From Luteitalea sp. TBR-22 (GTDB lineage Bacteria; Acidobacteriota; Vicinamibacteria; Vicinamibacterales; Vicinamibacteraceae), in NCBI RefSeq assembly GCF_016865485.1, contig NZ_AP024452.1:2378501-2442500 (forward strand): a DNA stretch of 64,000 nt, written 5' to 3'. Within the stretch, counting starts at the first letter, position 1, and every line of letters begins with the position of its first letter. This document shows, piece after piece, positions 1-8,440 of the stretch. Below the pieces are notes generated by a model. That model worked only from the letters and a program-made list of their open reading frames with translations, was not told where the DNA came from and did not search any database. The position numbers were made by a program, and so were the translations under genes.

Positions 1-953
1 CTGCCGCGGCGCCGACGTCGGCCTACCTGAAGTTCGGCTACACCATCGGGACGCGCTCGCTGGTGCTGAAGTGGCCCGACGCCGCGCCGGTGACCTACGT
101 GGTCGGGTCGCGCGGTACGGCGACGGTGACCGGCGCCGAGTTCCGCGAGACGGTGGCCCGCTCGTTCGCCACGTGGGAAGGCGTGCCGAGCGCGAGCATC
201 CGCTTCGCGAGCGGCGGCGTCACCGACCGGGACCTCGCCGACAACGACGGCGTCACCCAGCTCGCCTTCGCGAGCCGGCCGGAACTCGATCGCACGCTCG
301 GCGCAACCAGCTACACGATCGACGTCGCCACGGGCACCCTTCTCGAGGCCGACGTGTTCTTCAACGCGGCCTTCCCCTGGTCGGTCGCCCCGACAGGGCA
401 GGCCGGGCGCTTCGACCTCGAATCGATCGCCACCCACGAGGTCGGTCATCTCGTCGGGCTCGGGCATTCGGCGCTCGGCGAGACCGAGCAGGTCGGCTCG
501 GGACGACGCGTGCTCTCGGCCGGCGCGGTGATGTTCCCGATCGCCTTCGCCCCCGGCAACGTCGATGGCCGCCGCCTGCTGCCCGACGACATCGCCGGCA
601 TCTCGGACATCTACCCCGACGCCGGCTTCCGCGCCGCGACGGGCAGCATCTCGGGGCGCGTCGTCAAGGGCGGGCTCGGGGTGTACGGCGCGCACGTCGT
701 GGCGATGCACCTGCGCACGGGCGCGCTCGTCGGCGGCTTCACGCTCGACGAGAGCGGCGGCTTCGTGCTGGCGGGCATCGAGCCCGGGCCGGTGGTGCTG
801 CGCGTCGAGCCGCTCGACGACGCCGACGTGACCAGCTTCATCGACGGGCCGCGCGTCGATGCCAACTTCCGCGTGGCGTTCTCGGACAAGGCGATCTTCG
901 TGCCCAAGGGTGGCAACGTGCCGAGCATCACGATCGACGTGGTGGCCAAGTGA
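1..953 (+). CDS. Matrixin-like secreted zinc metalloprotease (5' partial)
   Basis: The frame is open from the first base, so the gene starts before the window; the GTG at 63 is in frame but the same protein clearly continues upstream of it. The visible protein carries HEVGHLVGLGHS, the HExxHxxGxxH zinc site of metzincin proteases, followed by AVMFPIA as a likely Met-turn. The first visible residues (AAAPTSAYLKFG) look like the start of the mature chain after a signal peptide, so the enzyme is probably exported. After the peptidase core, SISGRVVKGGLGVYGAHV resembles a carboxypeptidase-regulatory-like beta-sandwich. The substrate cannot be told. The TGA stop runs straight into a GGGAGTC heptamer repeat. 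Confidence 0.75.
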   Translation, partial: AAAPTSAYLKFGYTIGTRSLVLKWPDAAPVTYVVGSRGTATVTGAEFRETVARSFATWEGVPSASIRFASGGVTDRDLADNDGVTQLAFASRPELDRTLGATSYTIDVATGTLLEADVFFNAAFPWSVAPTGQAGRFDLESIATHEVGHLVGLGHSALGETEQVGSGRRVLSAGAVMFPIAFAPGNVDGRRLLPDDIAGISDIYPDAGFRAATGSISGRVVKGGLGVYGAHVVAMHLRTGALVGGFTLDESGGFVLAGIEPGPVVLRVEPLDDADVTSFIDGPRVDANFRVAFSDKAIFVPKGGNVPSITIDVVAK

Positions 954-1753
954 GCGGGAAGCGGGAGTCGGGAGTCGGGAGCCGGGAGTCGGTCGGCAGG
1001 CCGCAGTTGGCGGTCGGCGGTGCGTCACCGGCATTCCCCACGCGGCGCGTATCGACGCGCCTCGCCAGGGGCGTCGTCGGGACATGCCTCGGGCTCGCAC
1101 TGTGCGCCGCGCCTGCGTATGCGCAGGACCCGGGCGGGACGGCCATGGCGCCGACGCCTCGAGCGTCACGCGTCGAGCTGAGCGCGCTCGGCGGCCTGTT
1201 CGGCAGCATCGAGCTGGGCAGCAGGGATGCCCTGATGTTGACCAACTCCGTGCCGACCAGCGGCCAGACGGCGCTGTTTGCCACCACGACCACGCAGCGA
1301 TCGGCGCCCCTTGTCGAGGGGCGGGTCGGCGTGCGGGTGTGGCGCGCGGTGTGGGTCGAGGGGGCCGCGAGCTACGCGCGCCCGGACTTCGCGGTCGCGA
1401 TTTCTGCCGACACCGAGGGTGCCCCGGACGTGACGGCCACCTCGAGACTCACGCAAGCGACCGCTGACGTGTCGGTGCACTATCGCTGGGAAGGGCGGCT
1501 CGCGCCGTACGTCTTCGGCGGCGGCGGGTACTTGCGGCAGCTCGATGAACCCCGCACGACGGCGGAGAACGGCTGGACGTACTTCGGGGGCGCCGGACTG
1601 CGCTGGCGCCTCGCGCCGGCGAGCCGAGGCTTCATGGGACGGCTGTCGATCCGCGGCGAGGCGCGCCTGCTGATGCTGCAGGGCGCCATCGCCTTTCCGG
1701 ACGACCGCGGGACCACGGTCAGCGTGCTGGGTGGCCTATCGCTGACCCTGTGA
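950..1753 (+). CDS. Predicted outer-membrane beta-barrel protein
   Basis: Secreted protein with hydrophobic segment GVVGTCLGLALCAAPAYA ending in a signal-peptidase-like AYAQ site. The mature part (about 215 residues) is rich in alternating aromatic/hydrophobic strands typical of a small porin-like barrel and ends in ...GLSLTL, a plausible outer-membrane C-terminus. The GTG at 950 overlaps the stop of the upstream protease (GTGA), but the following codons lie in a heptamer repeat; a TTG at 1007, giving a shorter N-terminus just ahead of the signal peptide, is an equally good start. The overlap suggests co-transcription with the protease. No specific family is recognised. Confidence 0.6.
   Translation: MSGKRESGVGSRESVGRPQLAVGGASPAFPTRRVSTRLARGVVGTCLGLALCAAPAYAQDPGGTAMAPTPRASRVELSALGGLFGSIELGSRDALMLTNSVPTSGQTALFATTTTQRSAPLVEGRVGVRVWRAVWVEGAASYARPDFAVAISADTEGAPDVTATSRLTQATADVSVHYRWEGRLAPYVFGGGGYLRQLDEPRTTAENGWTYFGGAGLRWRLAPASRGFMGRLSIRGEARLLMLQGAIAFPDDRGTTVSVLGGLSLTL
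956..992 (+). repeat. GGGAGTC heptamer tandem repeat
   Basis: About five imperfect copies of a 7-base unit (GGGAGTC/GGGAGCC) directly after the metalloprotease stop. The same unit recurs at 8309, 13172 and other gaps of the window. Confidence 0.85.
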
Positions 1754-1761
1754 CGAGAGGT

Positions 1762-1893
1762 GGCAATTTGAAATGTGACATTTGAAATCGGGGCGGCTTG
1801 GCCTCTCGGCCTTGCTCGCTCGCGATATCTCGAAGGGGCAGCGCGGCGAGAGCCGCGCGCCCGTGAGAATTTCAAACTTCAAATTTCAAATTC
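1762..1893. repeat. AT-arm/GC-core intergenic element, copy a
   Basis: Left arm GCAATTTGAAATGTGACAT..., GC-rich core with short hairpins (GGCCTCTCGGCC-like, GGCGAGAGCC), right arm of AATTTCAAA repeats inverted relative to the left arm. It fills the gap between the barrel protein and the convergent xylA and touches the xylA stop codon. Related copies lie at 6389, 34281, 57150 and 62593. Confidence 0.85.
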
Positions 1894-3049
1894 ATCGCAC
1901 GCCGAGGATGATCTCGTTGGTCAGCTGATCGAGGCGCTCGTAGGCGAGGCCCTTGCTGGCGATCGCCTTGCGGTCGAAGGCCCGGTTGGCGAGCGCGCGC
2001 GCGGCGTCGGCGCTGAACGTGCCCACCGTCGCGTTGTCGCCGTGGGCCTCCTTGACGATGGCCTGGATCTCGGCGTCGGCGTTCCAGCGCGCCGCCTTCT
2101 CCTTCATGATCAGGTAGGTCCGCATGCACCCGCGGGCGAAGTCCTTGACGCCCTCGTAGTCCTCGGTGCGGTAGGCGTGCGCGTCGAAGTGGCGCGGCCC
2201 GTCGTAGCCCACGTCCTCGAGGAACTTCACCAGGAAGAACGCCCCACGCAGGTTCGCGGCGCCGAAGCGGAAGTCCTGGTCGTAGCGGCCGGGATTCTGG
2301 TCGTTCAGGTCGATGTGGAACAGCTTGCCGGCCTCCCACGCCTGGGCGACCGCGTGCGTGAAGTTCAGGCCCGCCATCGTCTCGTGAGCGACCTCCGGAT
2401 TCACGCCGACCATCTCCGGATGGGCCAGGGTCGGGATGAAACCGAGGTAATTGCCGGTCGTGGCCATGTAGATGTCGCCACGCGGCTCGTTCGGCTTGGC
2501 CTCGAGCGCGAACCTGTACTGGTAACCCTGCGCGATGTTGTACTCGCAGAGGAAGTCCACCGCCTCCCTGAGGCGCTTGACCGCGTCGTCGCCGCGCCGG
2601 CACGCGTCGGTTTCGGTGCCCTCGCGACCGCCCCAGAGCACGAAGATGTTCGCGCCGAGCTCGGCGCCGAGATCCATCGCGCTCATCGTCTTCTGCACCG
2701 CGTAGGCGCGGACCTGCGGGTCGTTGGCCGTGAAGGCGCCGTCGCGGAAGACGGGATCGGTGAACAGGCTCACCGTCGCCATCGGGCAGACCACCCCGTG
2801 CTGCTGCATCGCCGCCTTGAACTCGCGGACGATGCGGTCGCGCTCGCTCGGGGTGGCGTCGATCGGCACGAGGTCGTTGTCGTGCAGGTTCACGCCCCAC
2901 GCGCCGACCTCGCCAAGCATCGCGACGGCGTCGTTGGGAGCCAACGGCTCGCGCACCGGCTCACCGAAGGGGTCGCGGCCCCGGTTGCTGATGGTCCAGA
3001 GGCCGAACGAGAACTTGTGGGCGGGTTGCGGCGTGTAGGCGTCGGACAC
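1892..3049 (-). CDS. xylA: Xylose isomerase (class I, actinobacterial-type)
   Basis: Cytoplasmic enzyme converting D-xylose to D-xylulose (and D-glucose to D-fructose). The 385-residue length matches class I xylose isomerases. The catalytic and two-metal residues are visible: H56 and D59 in NLHDND, E183 and K185 in ALEAKPNE, E219 and H222 in VNPEVAHE, D247 in HIDLND, D257/D259 in RYDQD, and D289 in HFDAHAYR. It is the last gene of a minus-strand group with xylulokinase and a glutathione peroxidase, which together would feed xylose into the pentose phosphate pathway. The ATG start at 3049 follows an AGGAG-like ribosome site. Confidence 0.95.
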   Translation of the reverse strand: MSDAYTPQPAHKFSFGLWTISNRGRDPFGEPVREPLAPNDAVAMLGEVGAWGVNLHDNDLVPIDATPSERDRIVREFKAAMQQHGVVCPMATVSLFTDPVFRDGAFTANDPQVRAYAVQKTMSAMDLGAELGANIFVLWGGREGTETDACRRGDDAVKRLREAVDFLCEYNIAQGYQYRFALEAKPNEPRGDIYMATTGNYLGFIPTLAHPEMVGVNPEVAHETMAGLNFTHAVAQAWEAGKLFHIDLNDQNPGRYDQDFRFGAANLRGAFFLVKFLEDVGYDGPRHFDAHAYRTEDYEGVKDFARGCMRTYLIMKEKAARWNADAEIQAIVKEAHGDNATVGTFSADAARALANRAFDRKAIASKGLAYERLDQLTNEIILGVR

Positions 3050-3182
3050 TGCAGGCGTCTCCTGGAGGGAGGTCGGCCGGGTCGCGCTGACCCGGCCCGA
3101 ACGAGTTTCGCGCTGCAGTGTAGATCACTGCGCGACTTGGTCCCACTCCGGGGCAAACTGCGCCCCCGGGGCCCGGCCGGGG

Positions 3183-3737
3183 TCAGGACGCCAACGCGTC
3201 GGCAATCGCCTTGCGCAGCGCCGGGTCGTCGGGCGTCACTGCGCTGGGGAAGAAGGCCTTCACCTTGCCGTCCTTGCCGACGAGATACTTCGAGAAGTTC
3301 CAGCCGGGCAACTGTCCCGATGCGCCGAGGAAGGCGTACACCGGCGACTGGCCCTGCCCGGCCCTGGTGACGACCTTGCTGAACATCGGGAAGCTCACCC
3401 CGTAGTTGCGCTGGCAGAACGTGGCAATCTCCTGCGCGCTGCCCGGTTCCTGCCCGCCGAAGTCGTTGCTCGGGAAGCCGAGGACCGAGAAGCCCTGGCC
3501 CTTCAGCTGGTCGTGCAGCTTCTGAAGGCCTGCGTACTGCGGGGTGTAGCCGCACTGGCTGGCGGTGTTCACCACGAGGGTCACGGTGCCCTTGTAGGCC
3601 GACAGCGGGGCGGGCTTGCCGTCGAGGGTGGTGGTGGAGAGGTCGTAGAGCGAGGCCGGAGCCTGGGCGTCGGGCATGGTGGTGGTCAGCACGGCGAGCG
3701 CCGCGGCGAGAAGGACACGGGTCGTCAGGGTGCGCAT
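3183..3737 (-). CDS. Secreted glutathione peroxidase-family thiol peroxidase
   Basis: Reduces hydrogen peroxide or lipid hydroperoxides. An N-terminal signal peptide (VLLAAALAVLTTTMPDAQA) places it in the periplasm. The peroxidatic residue is cysteine, C62 in VVNTASQCGYTP, not selenocysteine; GFPSNDFGGQEPGS and PGWNFSKYLV give the Gln, Trp and Asn of the family tetrad, and a second Cys in IATFCQRN fits a thioredoxin-type resolving cysteine. Length (184) is normal for a secreted member. It sits between xylB and xylA on the same strand, an unusual place: it may simply ride the xylose transcript. Confidence 0.9.
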   Translation of the reverse strand: MRTLTTRVLLAAALAVLTTTMPDAQAPASLYDLSTTTLDGKPAPLSAYKGTVTLVVNTASQCGYTPQYAGLQKLHDQLKGQGFSVLGFPSNDFGGQEPGSAQEIATFCQRNYGVSFPMFSKVVTRAGQGQSPVYAFLGASGQLPGWNFSKYLVGKDGKVKAFFPSAVTPDDPALRKAIADALAS

Positions 3738-3768
3738 GCTGCTTTGACGCGTCTGCGCGCCGGGAGGG

Positions 3769-3797
3769 CGCGGCGGGGTGGGACACCCCGCCCTACC
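3769..3797. repeat. GTAGGGCG-type hairpin overlapping the xylB stop
   Basis: Perfect inverted repeat GGCGGGGTG/CACCCCGCC with a 3-base loop followed by CCCTACC. The CTA of CCCTACC is the complement of the xylB TAG stop codon. Same family as the hairpins at 23114, 24530 and 41085. Confidence 0.7.
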
Positions 3798-5304
3798 GCT
3801 TGACCTCGAGCGCGTCGCGCACCTGCTTCAACGCCGGATACAGCACCCGGTACGCCTCGTACTGCCTGGCCAACACGGGCTGCGCCTCGCCCGGCTCGAC
3901 CTCGCTGGTCACGCGGACGACGCGTTGGCAGGCGGTGTCGACGTCGGGCCACACGCCCGCACCGACGCCGGCGAGGAGGCCGGCGCCGTACGCCGCGCCC
4001 TCTTCGGCAGCCACCGTCTGCACGGCCTGACCGTAGACGTCGGCCTGCACCTGCCGCCACAGGGGCGACCGGGCCCCCCCGCCGCCCAGGCGGATGCCCT
4101 CGACAGGTACCTGCATCTCTCGCAGGATCGTGAAGCTGTCCTGCAGGCTGAAGGCCACGCCTTCGAGGATGGCGCGGATGACGTGTCCCCGCGTGTGCGA
4201 CGCGGCGAGCCCCACCAGGGCGGCGCGCGCATCGGCGTCCAGATGTGGGGTGCGCTCACCCATCAGGTATGGCGCCCAGAGCACGCCGTCGGCGCCGGCC
4301 GGGGCCGCCATCGCCTCGTCGGTCAGCCGTTCGTACGGATCGCGACCATCGTCGGGACCGGAGCCGAACCGGTCGCGGAACCAGCGGAGCGACAGGCCGG
4401 CCGCCTGCGTGACGCCCATCACGTGCCAGCGCCCGGGCACCGCGTGACAGAACGTGTGCACGCGTCCTTTCGGGTCGAGGGCCGGGCGATCGGTGGCCGC
4501 GAACACGACGCCCGACGTGCCGATCGTCGCGCTCACCGCGCCGGCGCGGACGATTCCCATCCCGACGGCGCCCGCCGCCTGGTCGCCGCCCCCGGCCACG
4601 ACCGGAATGCCAGCCACCAGGCCCACGGCCTCGGCCCCGGCGGCCGTCAGCGATCCGGTGACCTGCGGCCCTTCCATCGCCTCGGGCAGCAGGCTGGCGC
4701 CGAGATCGGTGGCGGCCAGCATCTCGCTCGACCACCGGCGCCGTGCGACGTCGAACAGCAGCGTGCCCGAGGCATCGGCGACGTCGGTCGCCAACCCCCC
4801 GGTCAGCTTGTACCGGATGTAGTCCTTCGGCAGCAGGACGTGTCGCACGCGTGCCCAGGCGTCGGGCTCGGTGCGACGCACCCAGAGCAGCTTGGGCAGC
4901 GTGAACCCCGTCAGCGCCGGGTTGCTGGTCCAGGCGATCAACTGGTCGGCGCCGATGCGCGTCGTCAACTCGTCGCACTCGGCCTGCGTGCGCTGGTCGC
5001 ACCAGATCAGCGCCGGACGCACCACCGCTCCCGCCCCGTCGAGGAGCGTGGCGCCGTGCATCTGGCCGCTCAGGCCGATGGCGGCGATGTCGGAAGGCTG
5101 CAGCCCCGCGTCCTGCAGGGCACGCGGCACGGCCTGCCGGCAGGCCCGCCACCAGTCGTCGGGATCCTGCTCGGCCCAGCCGGTGCGCGGCGAGGCGAAC
5201 GGTGCGTGGTCGGCGGTGGCCGACGCGATGACGACGCCGGACTCGTCGAGGATCAGGGCACGGGTGCCGCCCGTGCCGACGTCGATGCCGAGGAGGTAGG
5301 TCAT
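3793..5304 (-). CDS. xylB: Xylulokinase (FGGY family)
   Basis: Phosphorylates D-xylulose to xylulose 5-phosphate in the cytoplasm. N-terminal LLGIDVGTGGTRALILD is the ATPase phosphate-1 motif; IGLSGQMHGATLLD is a substrate-binding region typical of xylulokinases; VAGGGDQAAGAVGMG and ATIGTSGVVFA lie in the second actin-like domain. The length of about 503 residues is normal. I place the start at the ATG at 5304 rather than a further upstream ATG, because the extra 12 codons fall in a GGGCACC/GGGAATC repeat. First gene of the xylB-peroxidase-xylA group; the gap to the divergent esterase gene holds the promoters. Confidence 0.93.
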   Translation of the reverse strand: MTYLLGIDVGTGGTRALILDESGVVIASATADHAPFASPRTGWAEQDPDDWWRACRQAVPRALQDAGLQPSDIAAIGLSGQMHGATLLDGAGAVVRPALIWCDQRTQAECDELTTRIGADQLIAWTSNPALTGFTLPKLLWVRRTEPDAWARVRHVLLPKDYIRYKLTGGLATDVADASGTLLFDVARRRWSSEMLAATDLGASLLPEAMEGPQVTGSLTAAGAEAVGLVAGIPVVAGGGDQAAGAVGMGIVRAGAVSATIGTSGVVFAATDRPALDPKGRVHTFCHAVPGRWHVMGVTQAAGLSLRWFRDRFGSGPDDGRDPYERLTDEAMAAPAGADGVLWAPYLMGERTPHLDADARAALVGLAASHTRGHVIRAILEGVAFSLQDSFTILREMQVPVEGIRLGGGGARSPLWRQVQADVYGQAVQTVAAEEGAAYGAGLLAGVGAGVWPDVDTACQRVVRVTSEVEPGEAQPVLARQYEAYRVLYPALKQVRDALEVKR

Positions 5305-5312
5305 AAACAGGA

Positions 5313-5378
5313 CGGGCGCCGGGCACCGGGTGCCGGGCACCGGGAATCACGGGTCGCGGATCGGGAACCGGGAATCGG
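5313..5378. repeat. GGGCACC/GGGAATC heptamer repeat
   Basis: About nine degenerate 7-base units (CGGGCAC, CGGGAAT, CGGATCG variants) between the divergent xylB and esterase genes. Same class as the repeats at 26258 and 41600. Confidence 0.75.
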
Positions 5379-5395
5379 ACGCTGGACGGGCTGCA

Positions 5396-5404
5396 TGCTA
5401 TAAC
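5396..5404 (+). promoter_or_regulatory. Extended -10 promoter (TGC TATAAC)
   Basis: TGCTATAAC gives a TGn extension plus a TATAAC box (five of six to the sigma-70 consensus), followed by a GC-rich discriminator ACGCCGCG. It lies about 80 bases before the esterase start at 5487. No convincing -35 box is seen, as expected for an extended -10 promoter. Confidence 0.5.
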
Positions 5405-5486
5405 ACGCCGCGACAATGATGTGGGGCAGGGCCGGCTGTCCCAGCCGGCCGTGTCCGACTGCGGTCGATTCCGATTGGCGAGGCGT

Positions 5487-6386
5487 ATGCGTCGACTCGT
5501 GTGTGCTTGTCTGCTCCTCCTGATGTCCGGAACCGCCCACGCTCAACTCCCGCCGACGGGCACCGAGATCCGGCTGTGGCCGTCCGCGGCGCCCCTCGCC
5601 ACGGGCGCCGGCCCGGAGGACACGCCGGCCCTGACGGTGTACCAGCCCGCGCCGGGTACCGCCACCGGCGCGGCGTTCGTCGTGCTGCCGGGCGGTGGCT
5701 ATCGTGGTCGCGCCGCGCACGAGGGCGAGCCCATCGCGCGCTGGCTGAACACGGTGGGCATCACGGCCTTCGTCGCGCGCTACCGCGTCTCTCCCTACCG
5801 TCATCCCGCGCCGCTGTCTGACGCGCTGCGCGCCATCCGGTACGTGCGGGCTCATGCAAAGGACTGGGGGCTGGACGGCCGGGTGGGCATCCTCGGGTTC
5901 TCGGCCGGCGGGCACCTGGCCAGCACCGCGGCCACCCAGTTCACGTCGGGCGACGCGTCGGCAAGTGACCCGATCGATCGTGTGAGCAGCCGTCCGGACG
6001 CGGCCATCCTCATCTATCCGGTGATCACGTTCACCGAGGACGCCTGGGTGCACAAGGGCTCGCGGACCAACCTGCTCGGCGCCGAGGCGACGGCGGCGCA
6101 GATGGCCGAGATGTCGTCGGAGCGTCGCGTCACCGCGCAGACCCCGCCGGTGTTCCTCGTGCACACCACGGGCGACACGGGCGTGCCGCCGGAGAACAGC
6201 CTGCTGTTCGTGCAGGCGATGCGGAAAGCCGGCGTCGAGGTCGAGCTCCACCTCTACGAGGGCGGTCGACACGGCTTCGGCCTCGGGGAGAAGGAAGGCC
6301 CGATCGGCACGTGGCCGGCGCTGGCCGGCCTCTGGCTCCACAAGCACGGCCTGGCGACGGCGACGACGCTGACGGTGACCAAGTGA
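5487..6386 (+). CDS. Secreted alpha/beta-hydrolase esterase (acetylxylan esterase-like)
   Basis: Signal peptide RLVCACLLLLMSGTAHA directs export. LPGGGYRG gives the oxyanion HGGG-like loop, GFSAGGHLAS the nucleophile serine (GxSxGG), HTTGDTGVPPENS the acid and GRHGFGL the base histidine. This matches the BD-FAE/xylan-esterase group of alpha/beta hydrolases that deacetylate hemicellulose. The xylose genes lie divergently next door, which fits xylan use. Start chosen at the ATG at 5487 because it opens the signal peptide; upstream in-frame codons lie in a hairpin repeat (GGCCGGCTGTCCCAGCCGGCC). Confidence 0.8.
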   Translation: MRRLVCACLLLLMSGTAHAQLPPTGTEIRLWPSAAPLATGAGPEDTPALTVYQPAPGTATGAAFVVLPGGGYRGRAAHEGEPIARWLNTVGITAFVARYRVSPYRHPAPLSDALRAIRYVRAHAKDWGLDGRVGILGFSAGGHLASTAATQFTSGDASASDPIDRVSSRPDAAILIYPVITFTEDAWVHKGSRTNLLGAEATAAQMAEMSSERRVTAQTPPVFLVHTTGDTGVPPENSLLFVQAMRKAGVEVELHLYEGGRHGFGLGEKEGPIGTWPALAGLWLHKHGLATATTLTVTK

Positions 6387-6388
6387 CG

Positions 6389-6516
6389 CGCAATTTGAGA
6401 TTCGACATTTCAAATTGATCGGCGGCCGGCCTGTCGGCCGTGCCGCGCGCCAGATCCCGAGGGTCGGCGGCGCAGCCGCGCCCCCCAAGAATTTCGAATT
6501 TCAACTTTCAAATTGC
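6389..6516. repeat. AT-arm/GC-core intergenic element, copy b
   Basis: Left arm GCAATTTGAGATTCGACATT, core with GGCCGGCCTGTCGGCC and GGCGGCGCAGCCGCGCC hairpins, right arm AATTTCGAATTTCAACTTTC. It starts 2 bases after the esterase stop and ends 1 base before the FAD-oxidoreductase ATG. Its core is close to copy d at 57150. Confidence 0.88.
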
Positions 6517-6517
6517 C

Positions 6518-8149
6518 ATGCGTAGTGCCATTGCCCTCGCCCTTGTCGCCACGCTGGGACTCGTCGCCACCGCCACGGCCCAGCCGCGTTCTTTCGACGT
6601 CGTCGTGTACGGCGGAACCGCCGGCGGGGTCGTCACGGCCATTGCCGCGGCACGCGAGGGCGCAAAGGTGGCGCTGCTCGAGCCGCGCGATCACCTCGGT
6701 GGCATGGTGTCGGGCGGCCTCGGCTGGACCGACTTCGGCAAGAAGGAGGTGATCGGCGGCTACGCGCTCGAGTACTACGAACGCGCCGGGAAGAAGTACG
6801 GCACGCCGATCCAGTGGTACCTCGAGCCGCACGTCGCCGAGGCCATCTTCCGCGAGTGGGCGGCAGAGGCCGGGGTGCAGGTCTTCTACCGGCACCGGCT
6901 GGTGGAGAAGACGGGCGTCACGAAGGAGGGGACGCAGGTGACGGCCATCCGGCTGGAGAACGGCGCCGAGTTCCGCGCGAAGGTCTTCGTCGACTCGACC
7001 TACGAAGGCGATCTGATGGCGCAGGCAGGTGTGAGCTACACCTTCGGCCGTGAGGGCGTCGAGCAGTACGGCGAGTCGCTGGCCGGCGTCCGCGACCGCA
7101 CGCCCCTGCACCAGTTCCAGGTGTCGGTCCCGGCGCGCGACGAGACCGGGCGCCTCCTGCCCGAGATCTCGGGGGAGCCGAAGGCCCCGGCGGGCAGCGC
7201 CGACACGAAGCTGCAGGCCTACAACTTCCGGGTGTGCATGACGCAGCGGGCCGACAACCGCGTGCCGTTTCCGAAGCCGGCCGGCTACTCGCCAGCCCGG
7301 TACGCGCTGCTGGCGAAGATGCTTGCCGCGATGGACGCGGTCAAGCGCGAGGCCGCGCTCGCCCCGGAGGCGCAGGTGCAGAAGGGCGATCCGCGCGGGC
7401 GCCTGAAGCAGCCGTGGTCGCTCTGGGACGTGATGAAGCCCGACCCGCTCCCGAACGGCAAGACCGACACCAACAACAACGGCGCCTTCTCGACCGACTA
7501 CATCGGCGGCAACTACGGATACGCCGACGGCGACTACGCCACCCGCGCCCGCATCTGGCAGGCGCACGTGGACTACGTGCAGGGCTTCCTGTACTTCCTG
7601 CAGCACGACCCGCAGGTGCCTGCCGCATTGCACGCGGCAATGGCGCCCTGGGGACTGTGCAAGGACGAGTTCGTCGACACCGGCCACTGGCCGCACCAGC
7701 TCTACGTGCGGGAGGCGCGCCGCATGGTGGGGGAGTTCGTCGTCTCGCAGAAGGACATCCAGACCGACCTGCGCAAGCCCGACGTCATCGGGATGGGCTC
7801 GTACAACAGCGACTCGCACAACATCCAGCGCATCGTCAACGCCGAGGGGTTCGCCGAGAACGAGGGCGACATGCAGGTGTCGGTGACGCCCTATCAGATC
7901 CCCTACCGGGTGATGCTGCCCAAGCGGACCCAGGCCACCAACCTGCTGGTGCCGGTGGCCTTCTCGGCCAGCCACGTGGCGTACTCGACGCTCCGCATGG
8001 AGCCGCAGTACATGATCATCGGCCAGGCCGCCGGCGTGGCCGCGAGGATGGCCATCGACGCCGACATCCCCGTGCAGGCGGTGTCGCCGACCGCCCTCCA
8101 GGCGAAGCTGCAGAGTCAGCGCGCCGTGTTCGAGTGGGTGAAGAAGTAG
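6518..8149 (+). CDS. Secreted FAD-dependent oxidoreductase (FAD_oxidored, PF12831 type)
   Basis: Begins with signal peptide MRSAIALALVATLGLVATATA, then FDVVVYGGTAGGVVTAIAAA, a Rossmann FAD-binding motif (GGTAGG with E following in LLEPRDHLGGM). The PF12831 family combines this fold with a long substrate domain and is widespread beside glycoside-degradation genes in Planctomycetes and Acidobacteria; its substrates are mostly unknown. C-terminal SASHVAYSTLRMEPQYMIIGQAAGVAA is split here as the second FAD contact region. Start at the ATG at 6518, since upstream codons are repeat sequence. Likely co-expressed with the esterase. Function beyond flavin oxidation is not assigned. Confidence 0.8.
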   Translation: MRSAIALALVATLGLVATATAQPRSFDVVVYGGTAGGVVTAIAAAREGAKVALLEPRDHLGGMVSGGLGWTDFGKKEVIGGYALEYYERAGKKYGTPIQWYLEPHVAEAIFREWAAEAGVQVFYRHRLVEKTGVTKEGTQVTAIRLENGAEFRAKVFVDSTYEGDLMAQAGVSYTFGREGVEQYGESLAGVRDRTPLHQFQVSVPARDETGRLLPEISGEPKAPAGSADTKLQAYNFRVCMTQRADNRVPFPKPAGYSPARYALLAKMLAAMDAVKREAALAPEAQVQKGDPRGRLKQPWSLWDVMKPDPLPNGKTDTNNNGAFSTDYIGGNYGYADGDYATRARIWQAHVDYVQGFLYFLQHDPQVPAALHAAMAPWGLCKDEFVDTGHWPHQLYVREARRMVGEFVVSQKDIQTDLRKPDVIGMGSYNSDSHNIQRIVNAEGFAENEGDMQVSVTPYQIPYRVMLPKRTQATNLLVPVAFSASHVAYSTLRMEPQYMIIGQAAGVAARMAIDADIPVQAVSPTALQAKLQSQRAVFEWVKK

Positions 8150-8215
8150 GCTCAATGCTTACGGCGCACGGCTCAGCGATGTAGCGGCCGGCCCTGGCCG
8201 GCAGTCAGATCGCGG

Positions 8216-8292
8216 CCGAGGGCGGTCCTGCCCGTCGGCCAAGGCCGACGGCTACAACGAAGGCCGACGGCCGAATGACGAAGGCCGTTCGG
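8216..8292. repeat. GGCCGAA/GGCCGAC repeat cluster
   Basis: Repeats of GGCCGAAG and GTCGGCCAAGGCCGACGGCTAC between the FAD oxidoreductase and the next gene. The GGCCGAC...GGCTAC unit is a cousin of the GTCGACC palindrome family seen at 17466 and 18584. Confidence 0.7.
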
Positions 8293-8308
8293 GGGCCGCC
8301 ACGCCGCC

Positions 8309-8374
8309 CGACTCCCGATCCCGATTCCCGACTCCCGACTCCCGACTCCCGACTCCCGATTCCCGATTCCCGAT
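8309..8374. repeat. GACTCCC/GATTCCC heptamer array, ten units
   Basis: Ten consecutive units of CCCGACT or CCCGATT (one six-base unit), the longest heptamer array of the window. It is the reverse complement of the GGGAGTC array at 13172. It lies 67 bases before the GTG of the dehydrogenase at 8441. Confidence 0.92.
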
Positions 8375-8440
8375 GTTTGTCCCCCGACGCGGCCCTGACA
8401 TATCCTCGCCTTCTGTGACAGCGCAGCAGGGGGGACGAGG

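Noticed and set aside
1775-3370. 531-codon plus-strand ORF opposite xylA
   Set aside because: It runs through the repeat at 1762 and antisense to a complete xylose isomerase.
8309-8374. Possible CRISPR array in the heptamer repeats
   Set aside because: Units are 7 bases with no spacers, and no cas genes are present.
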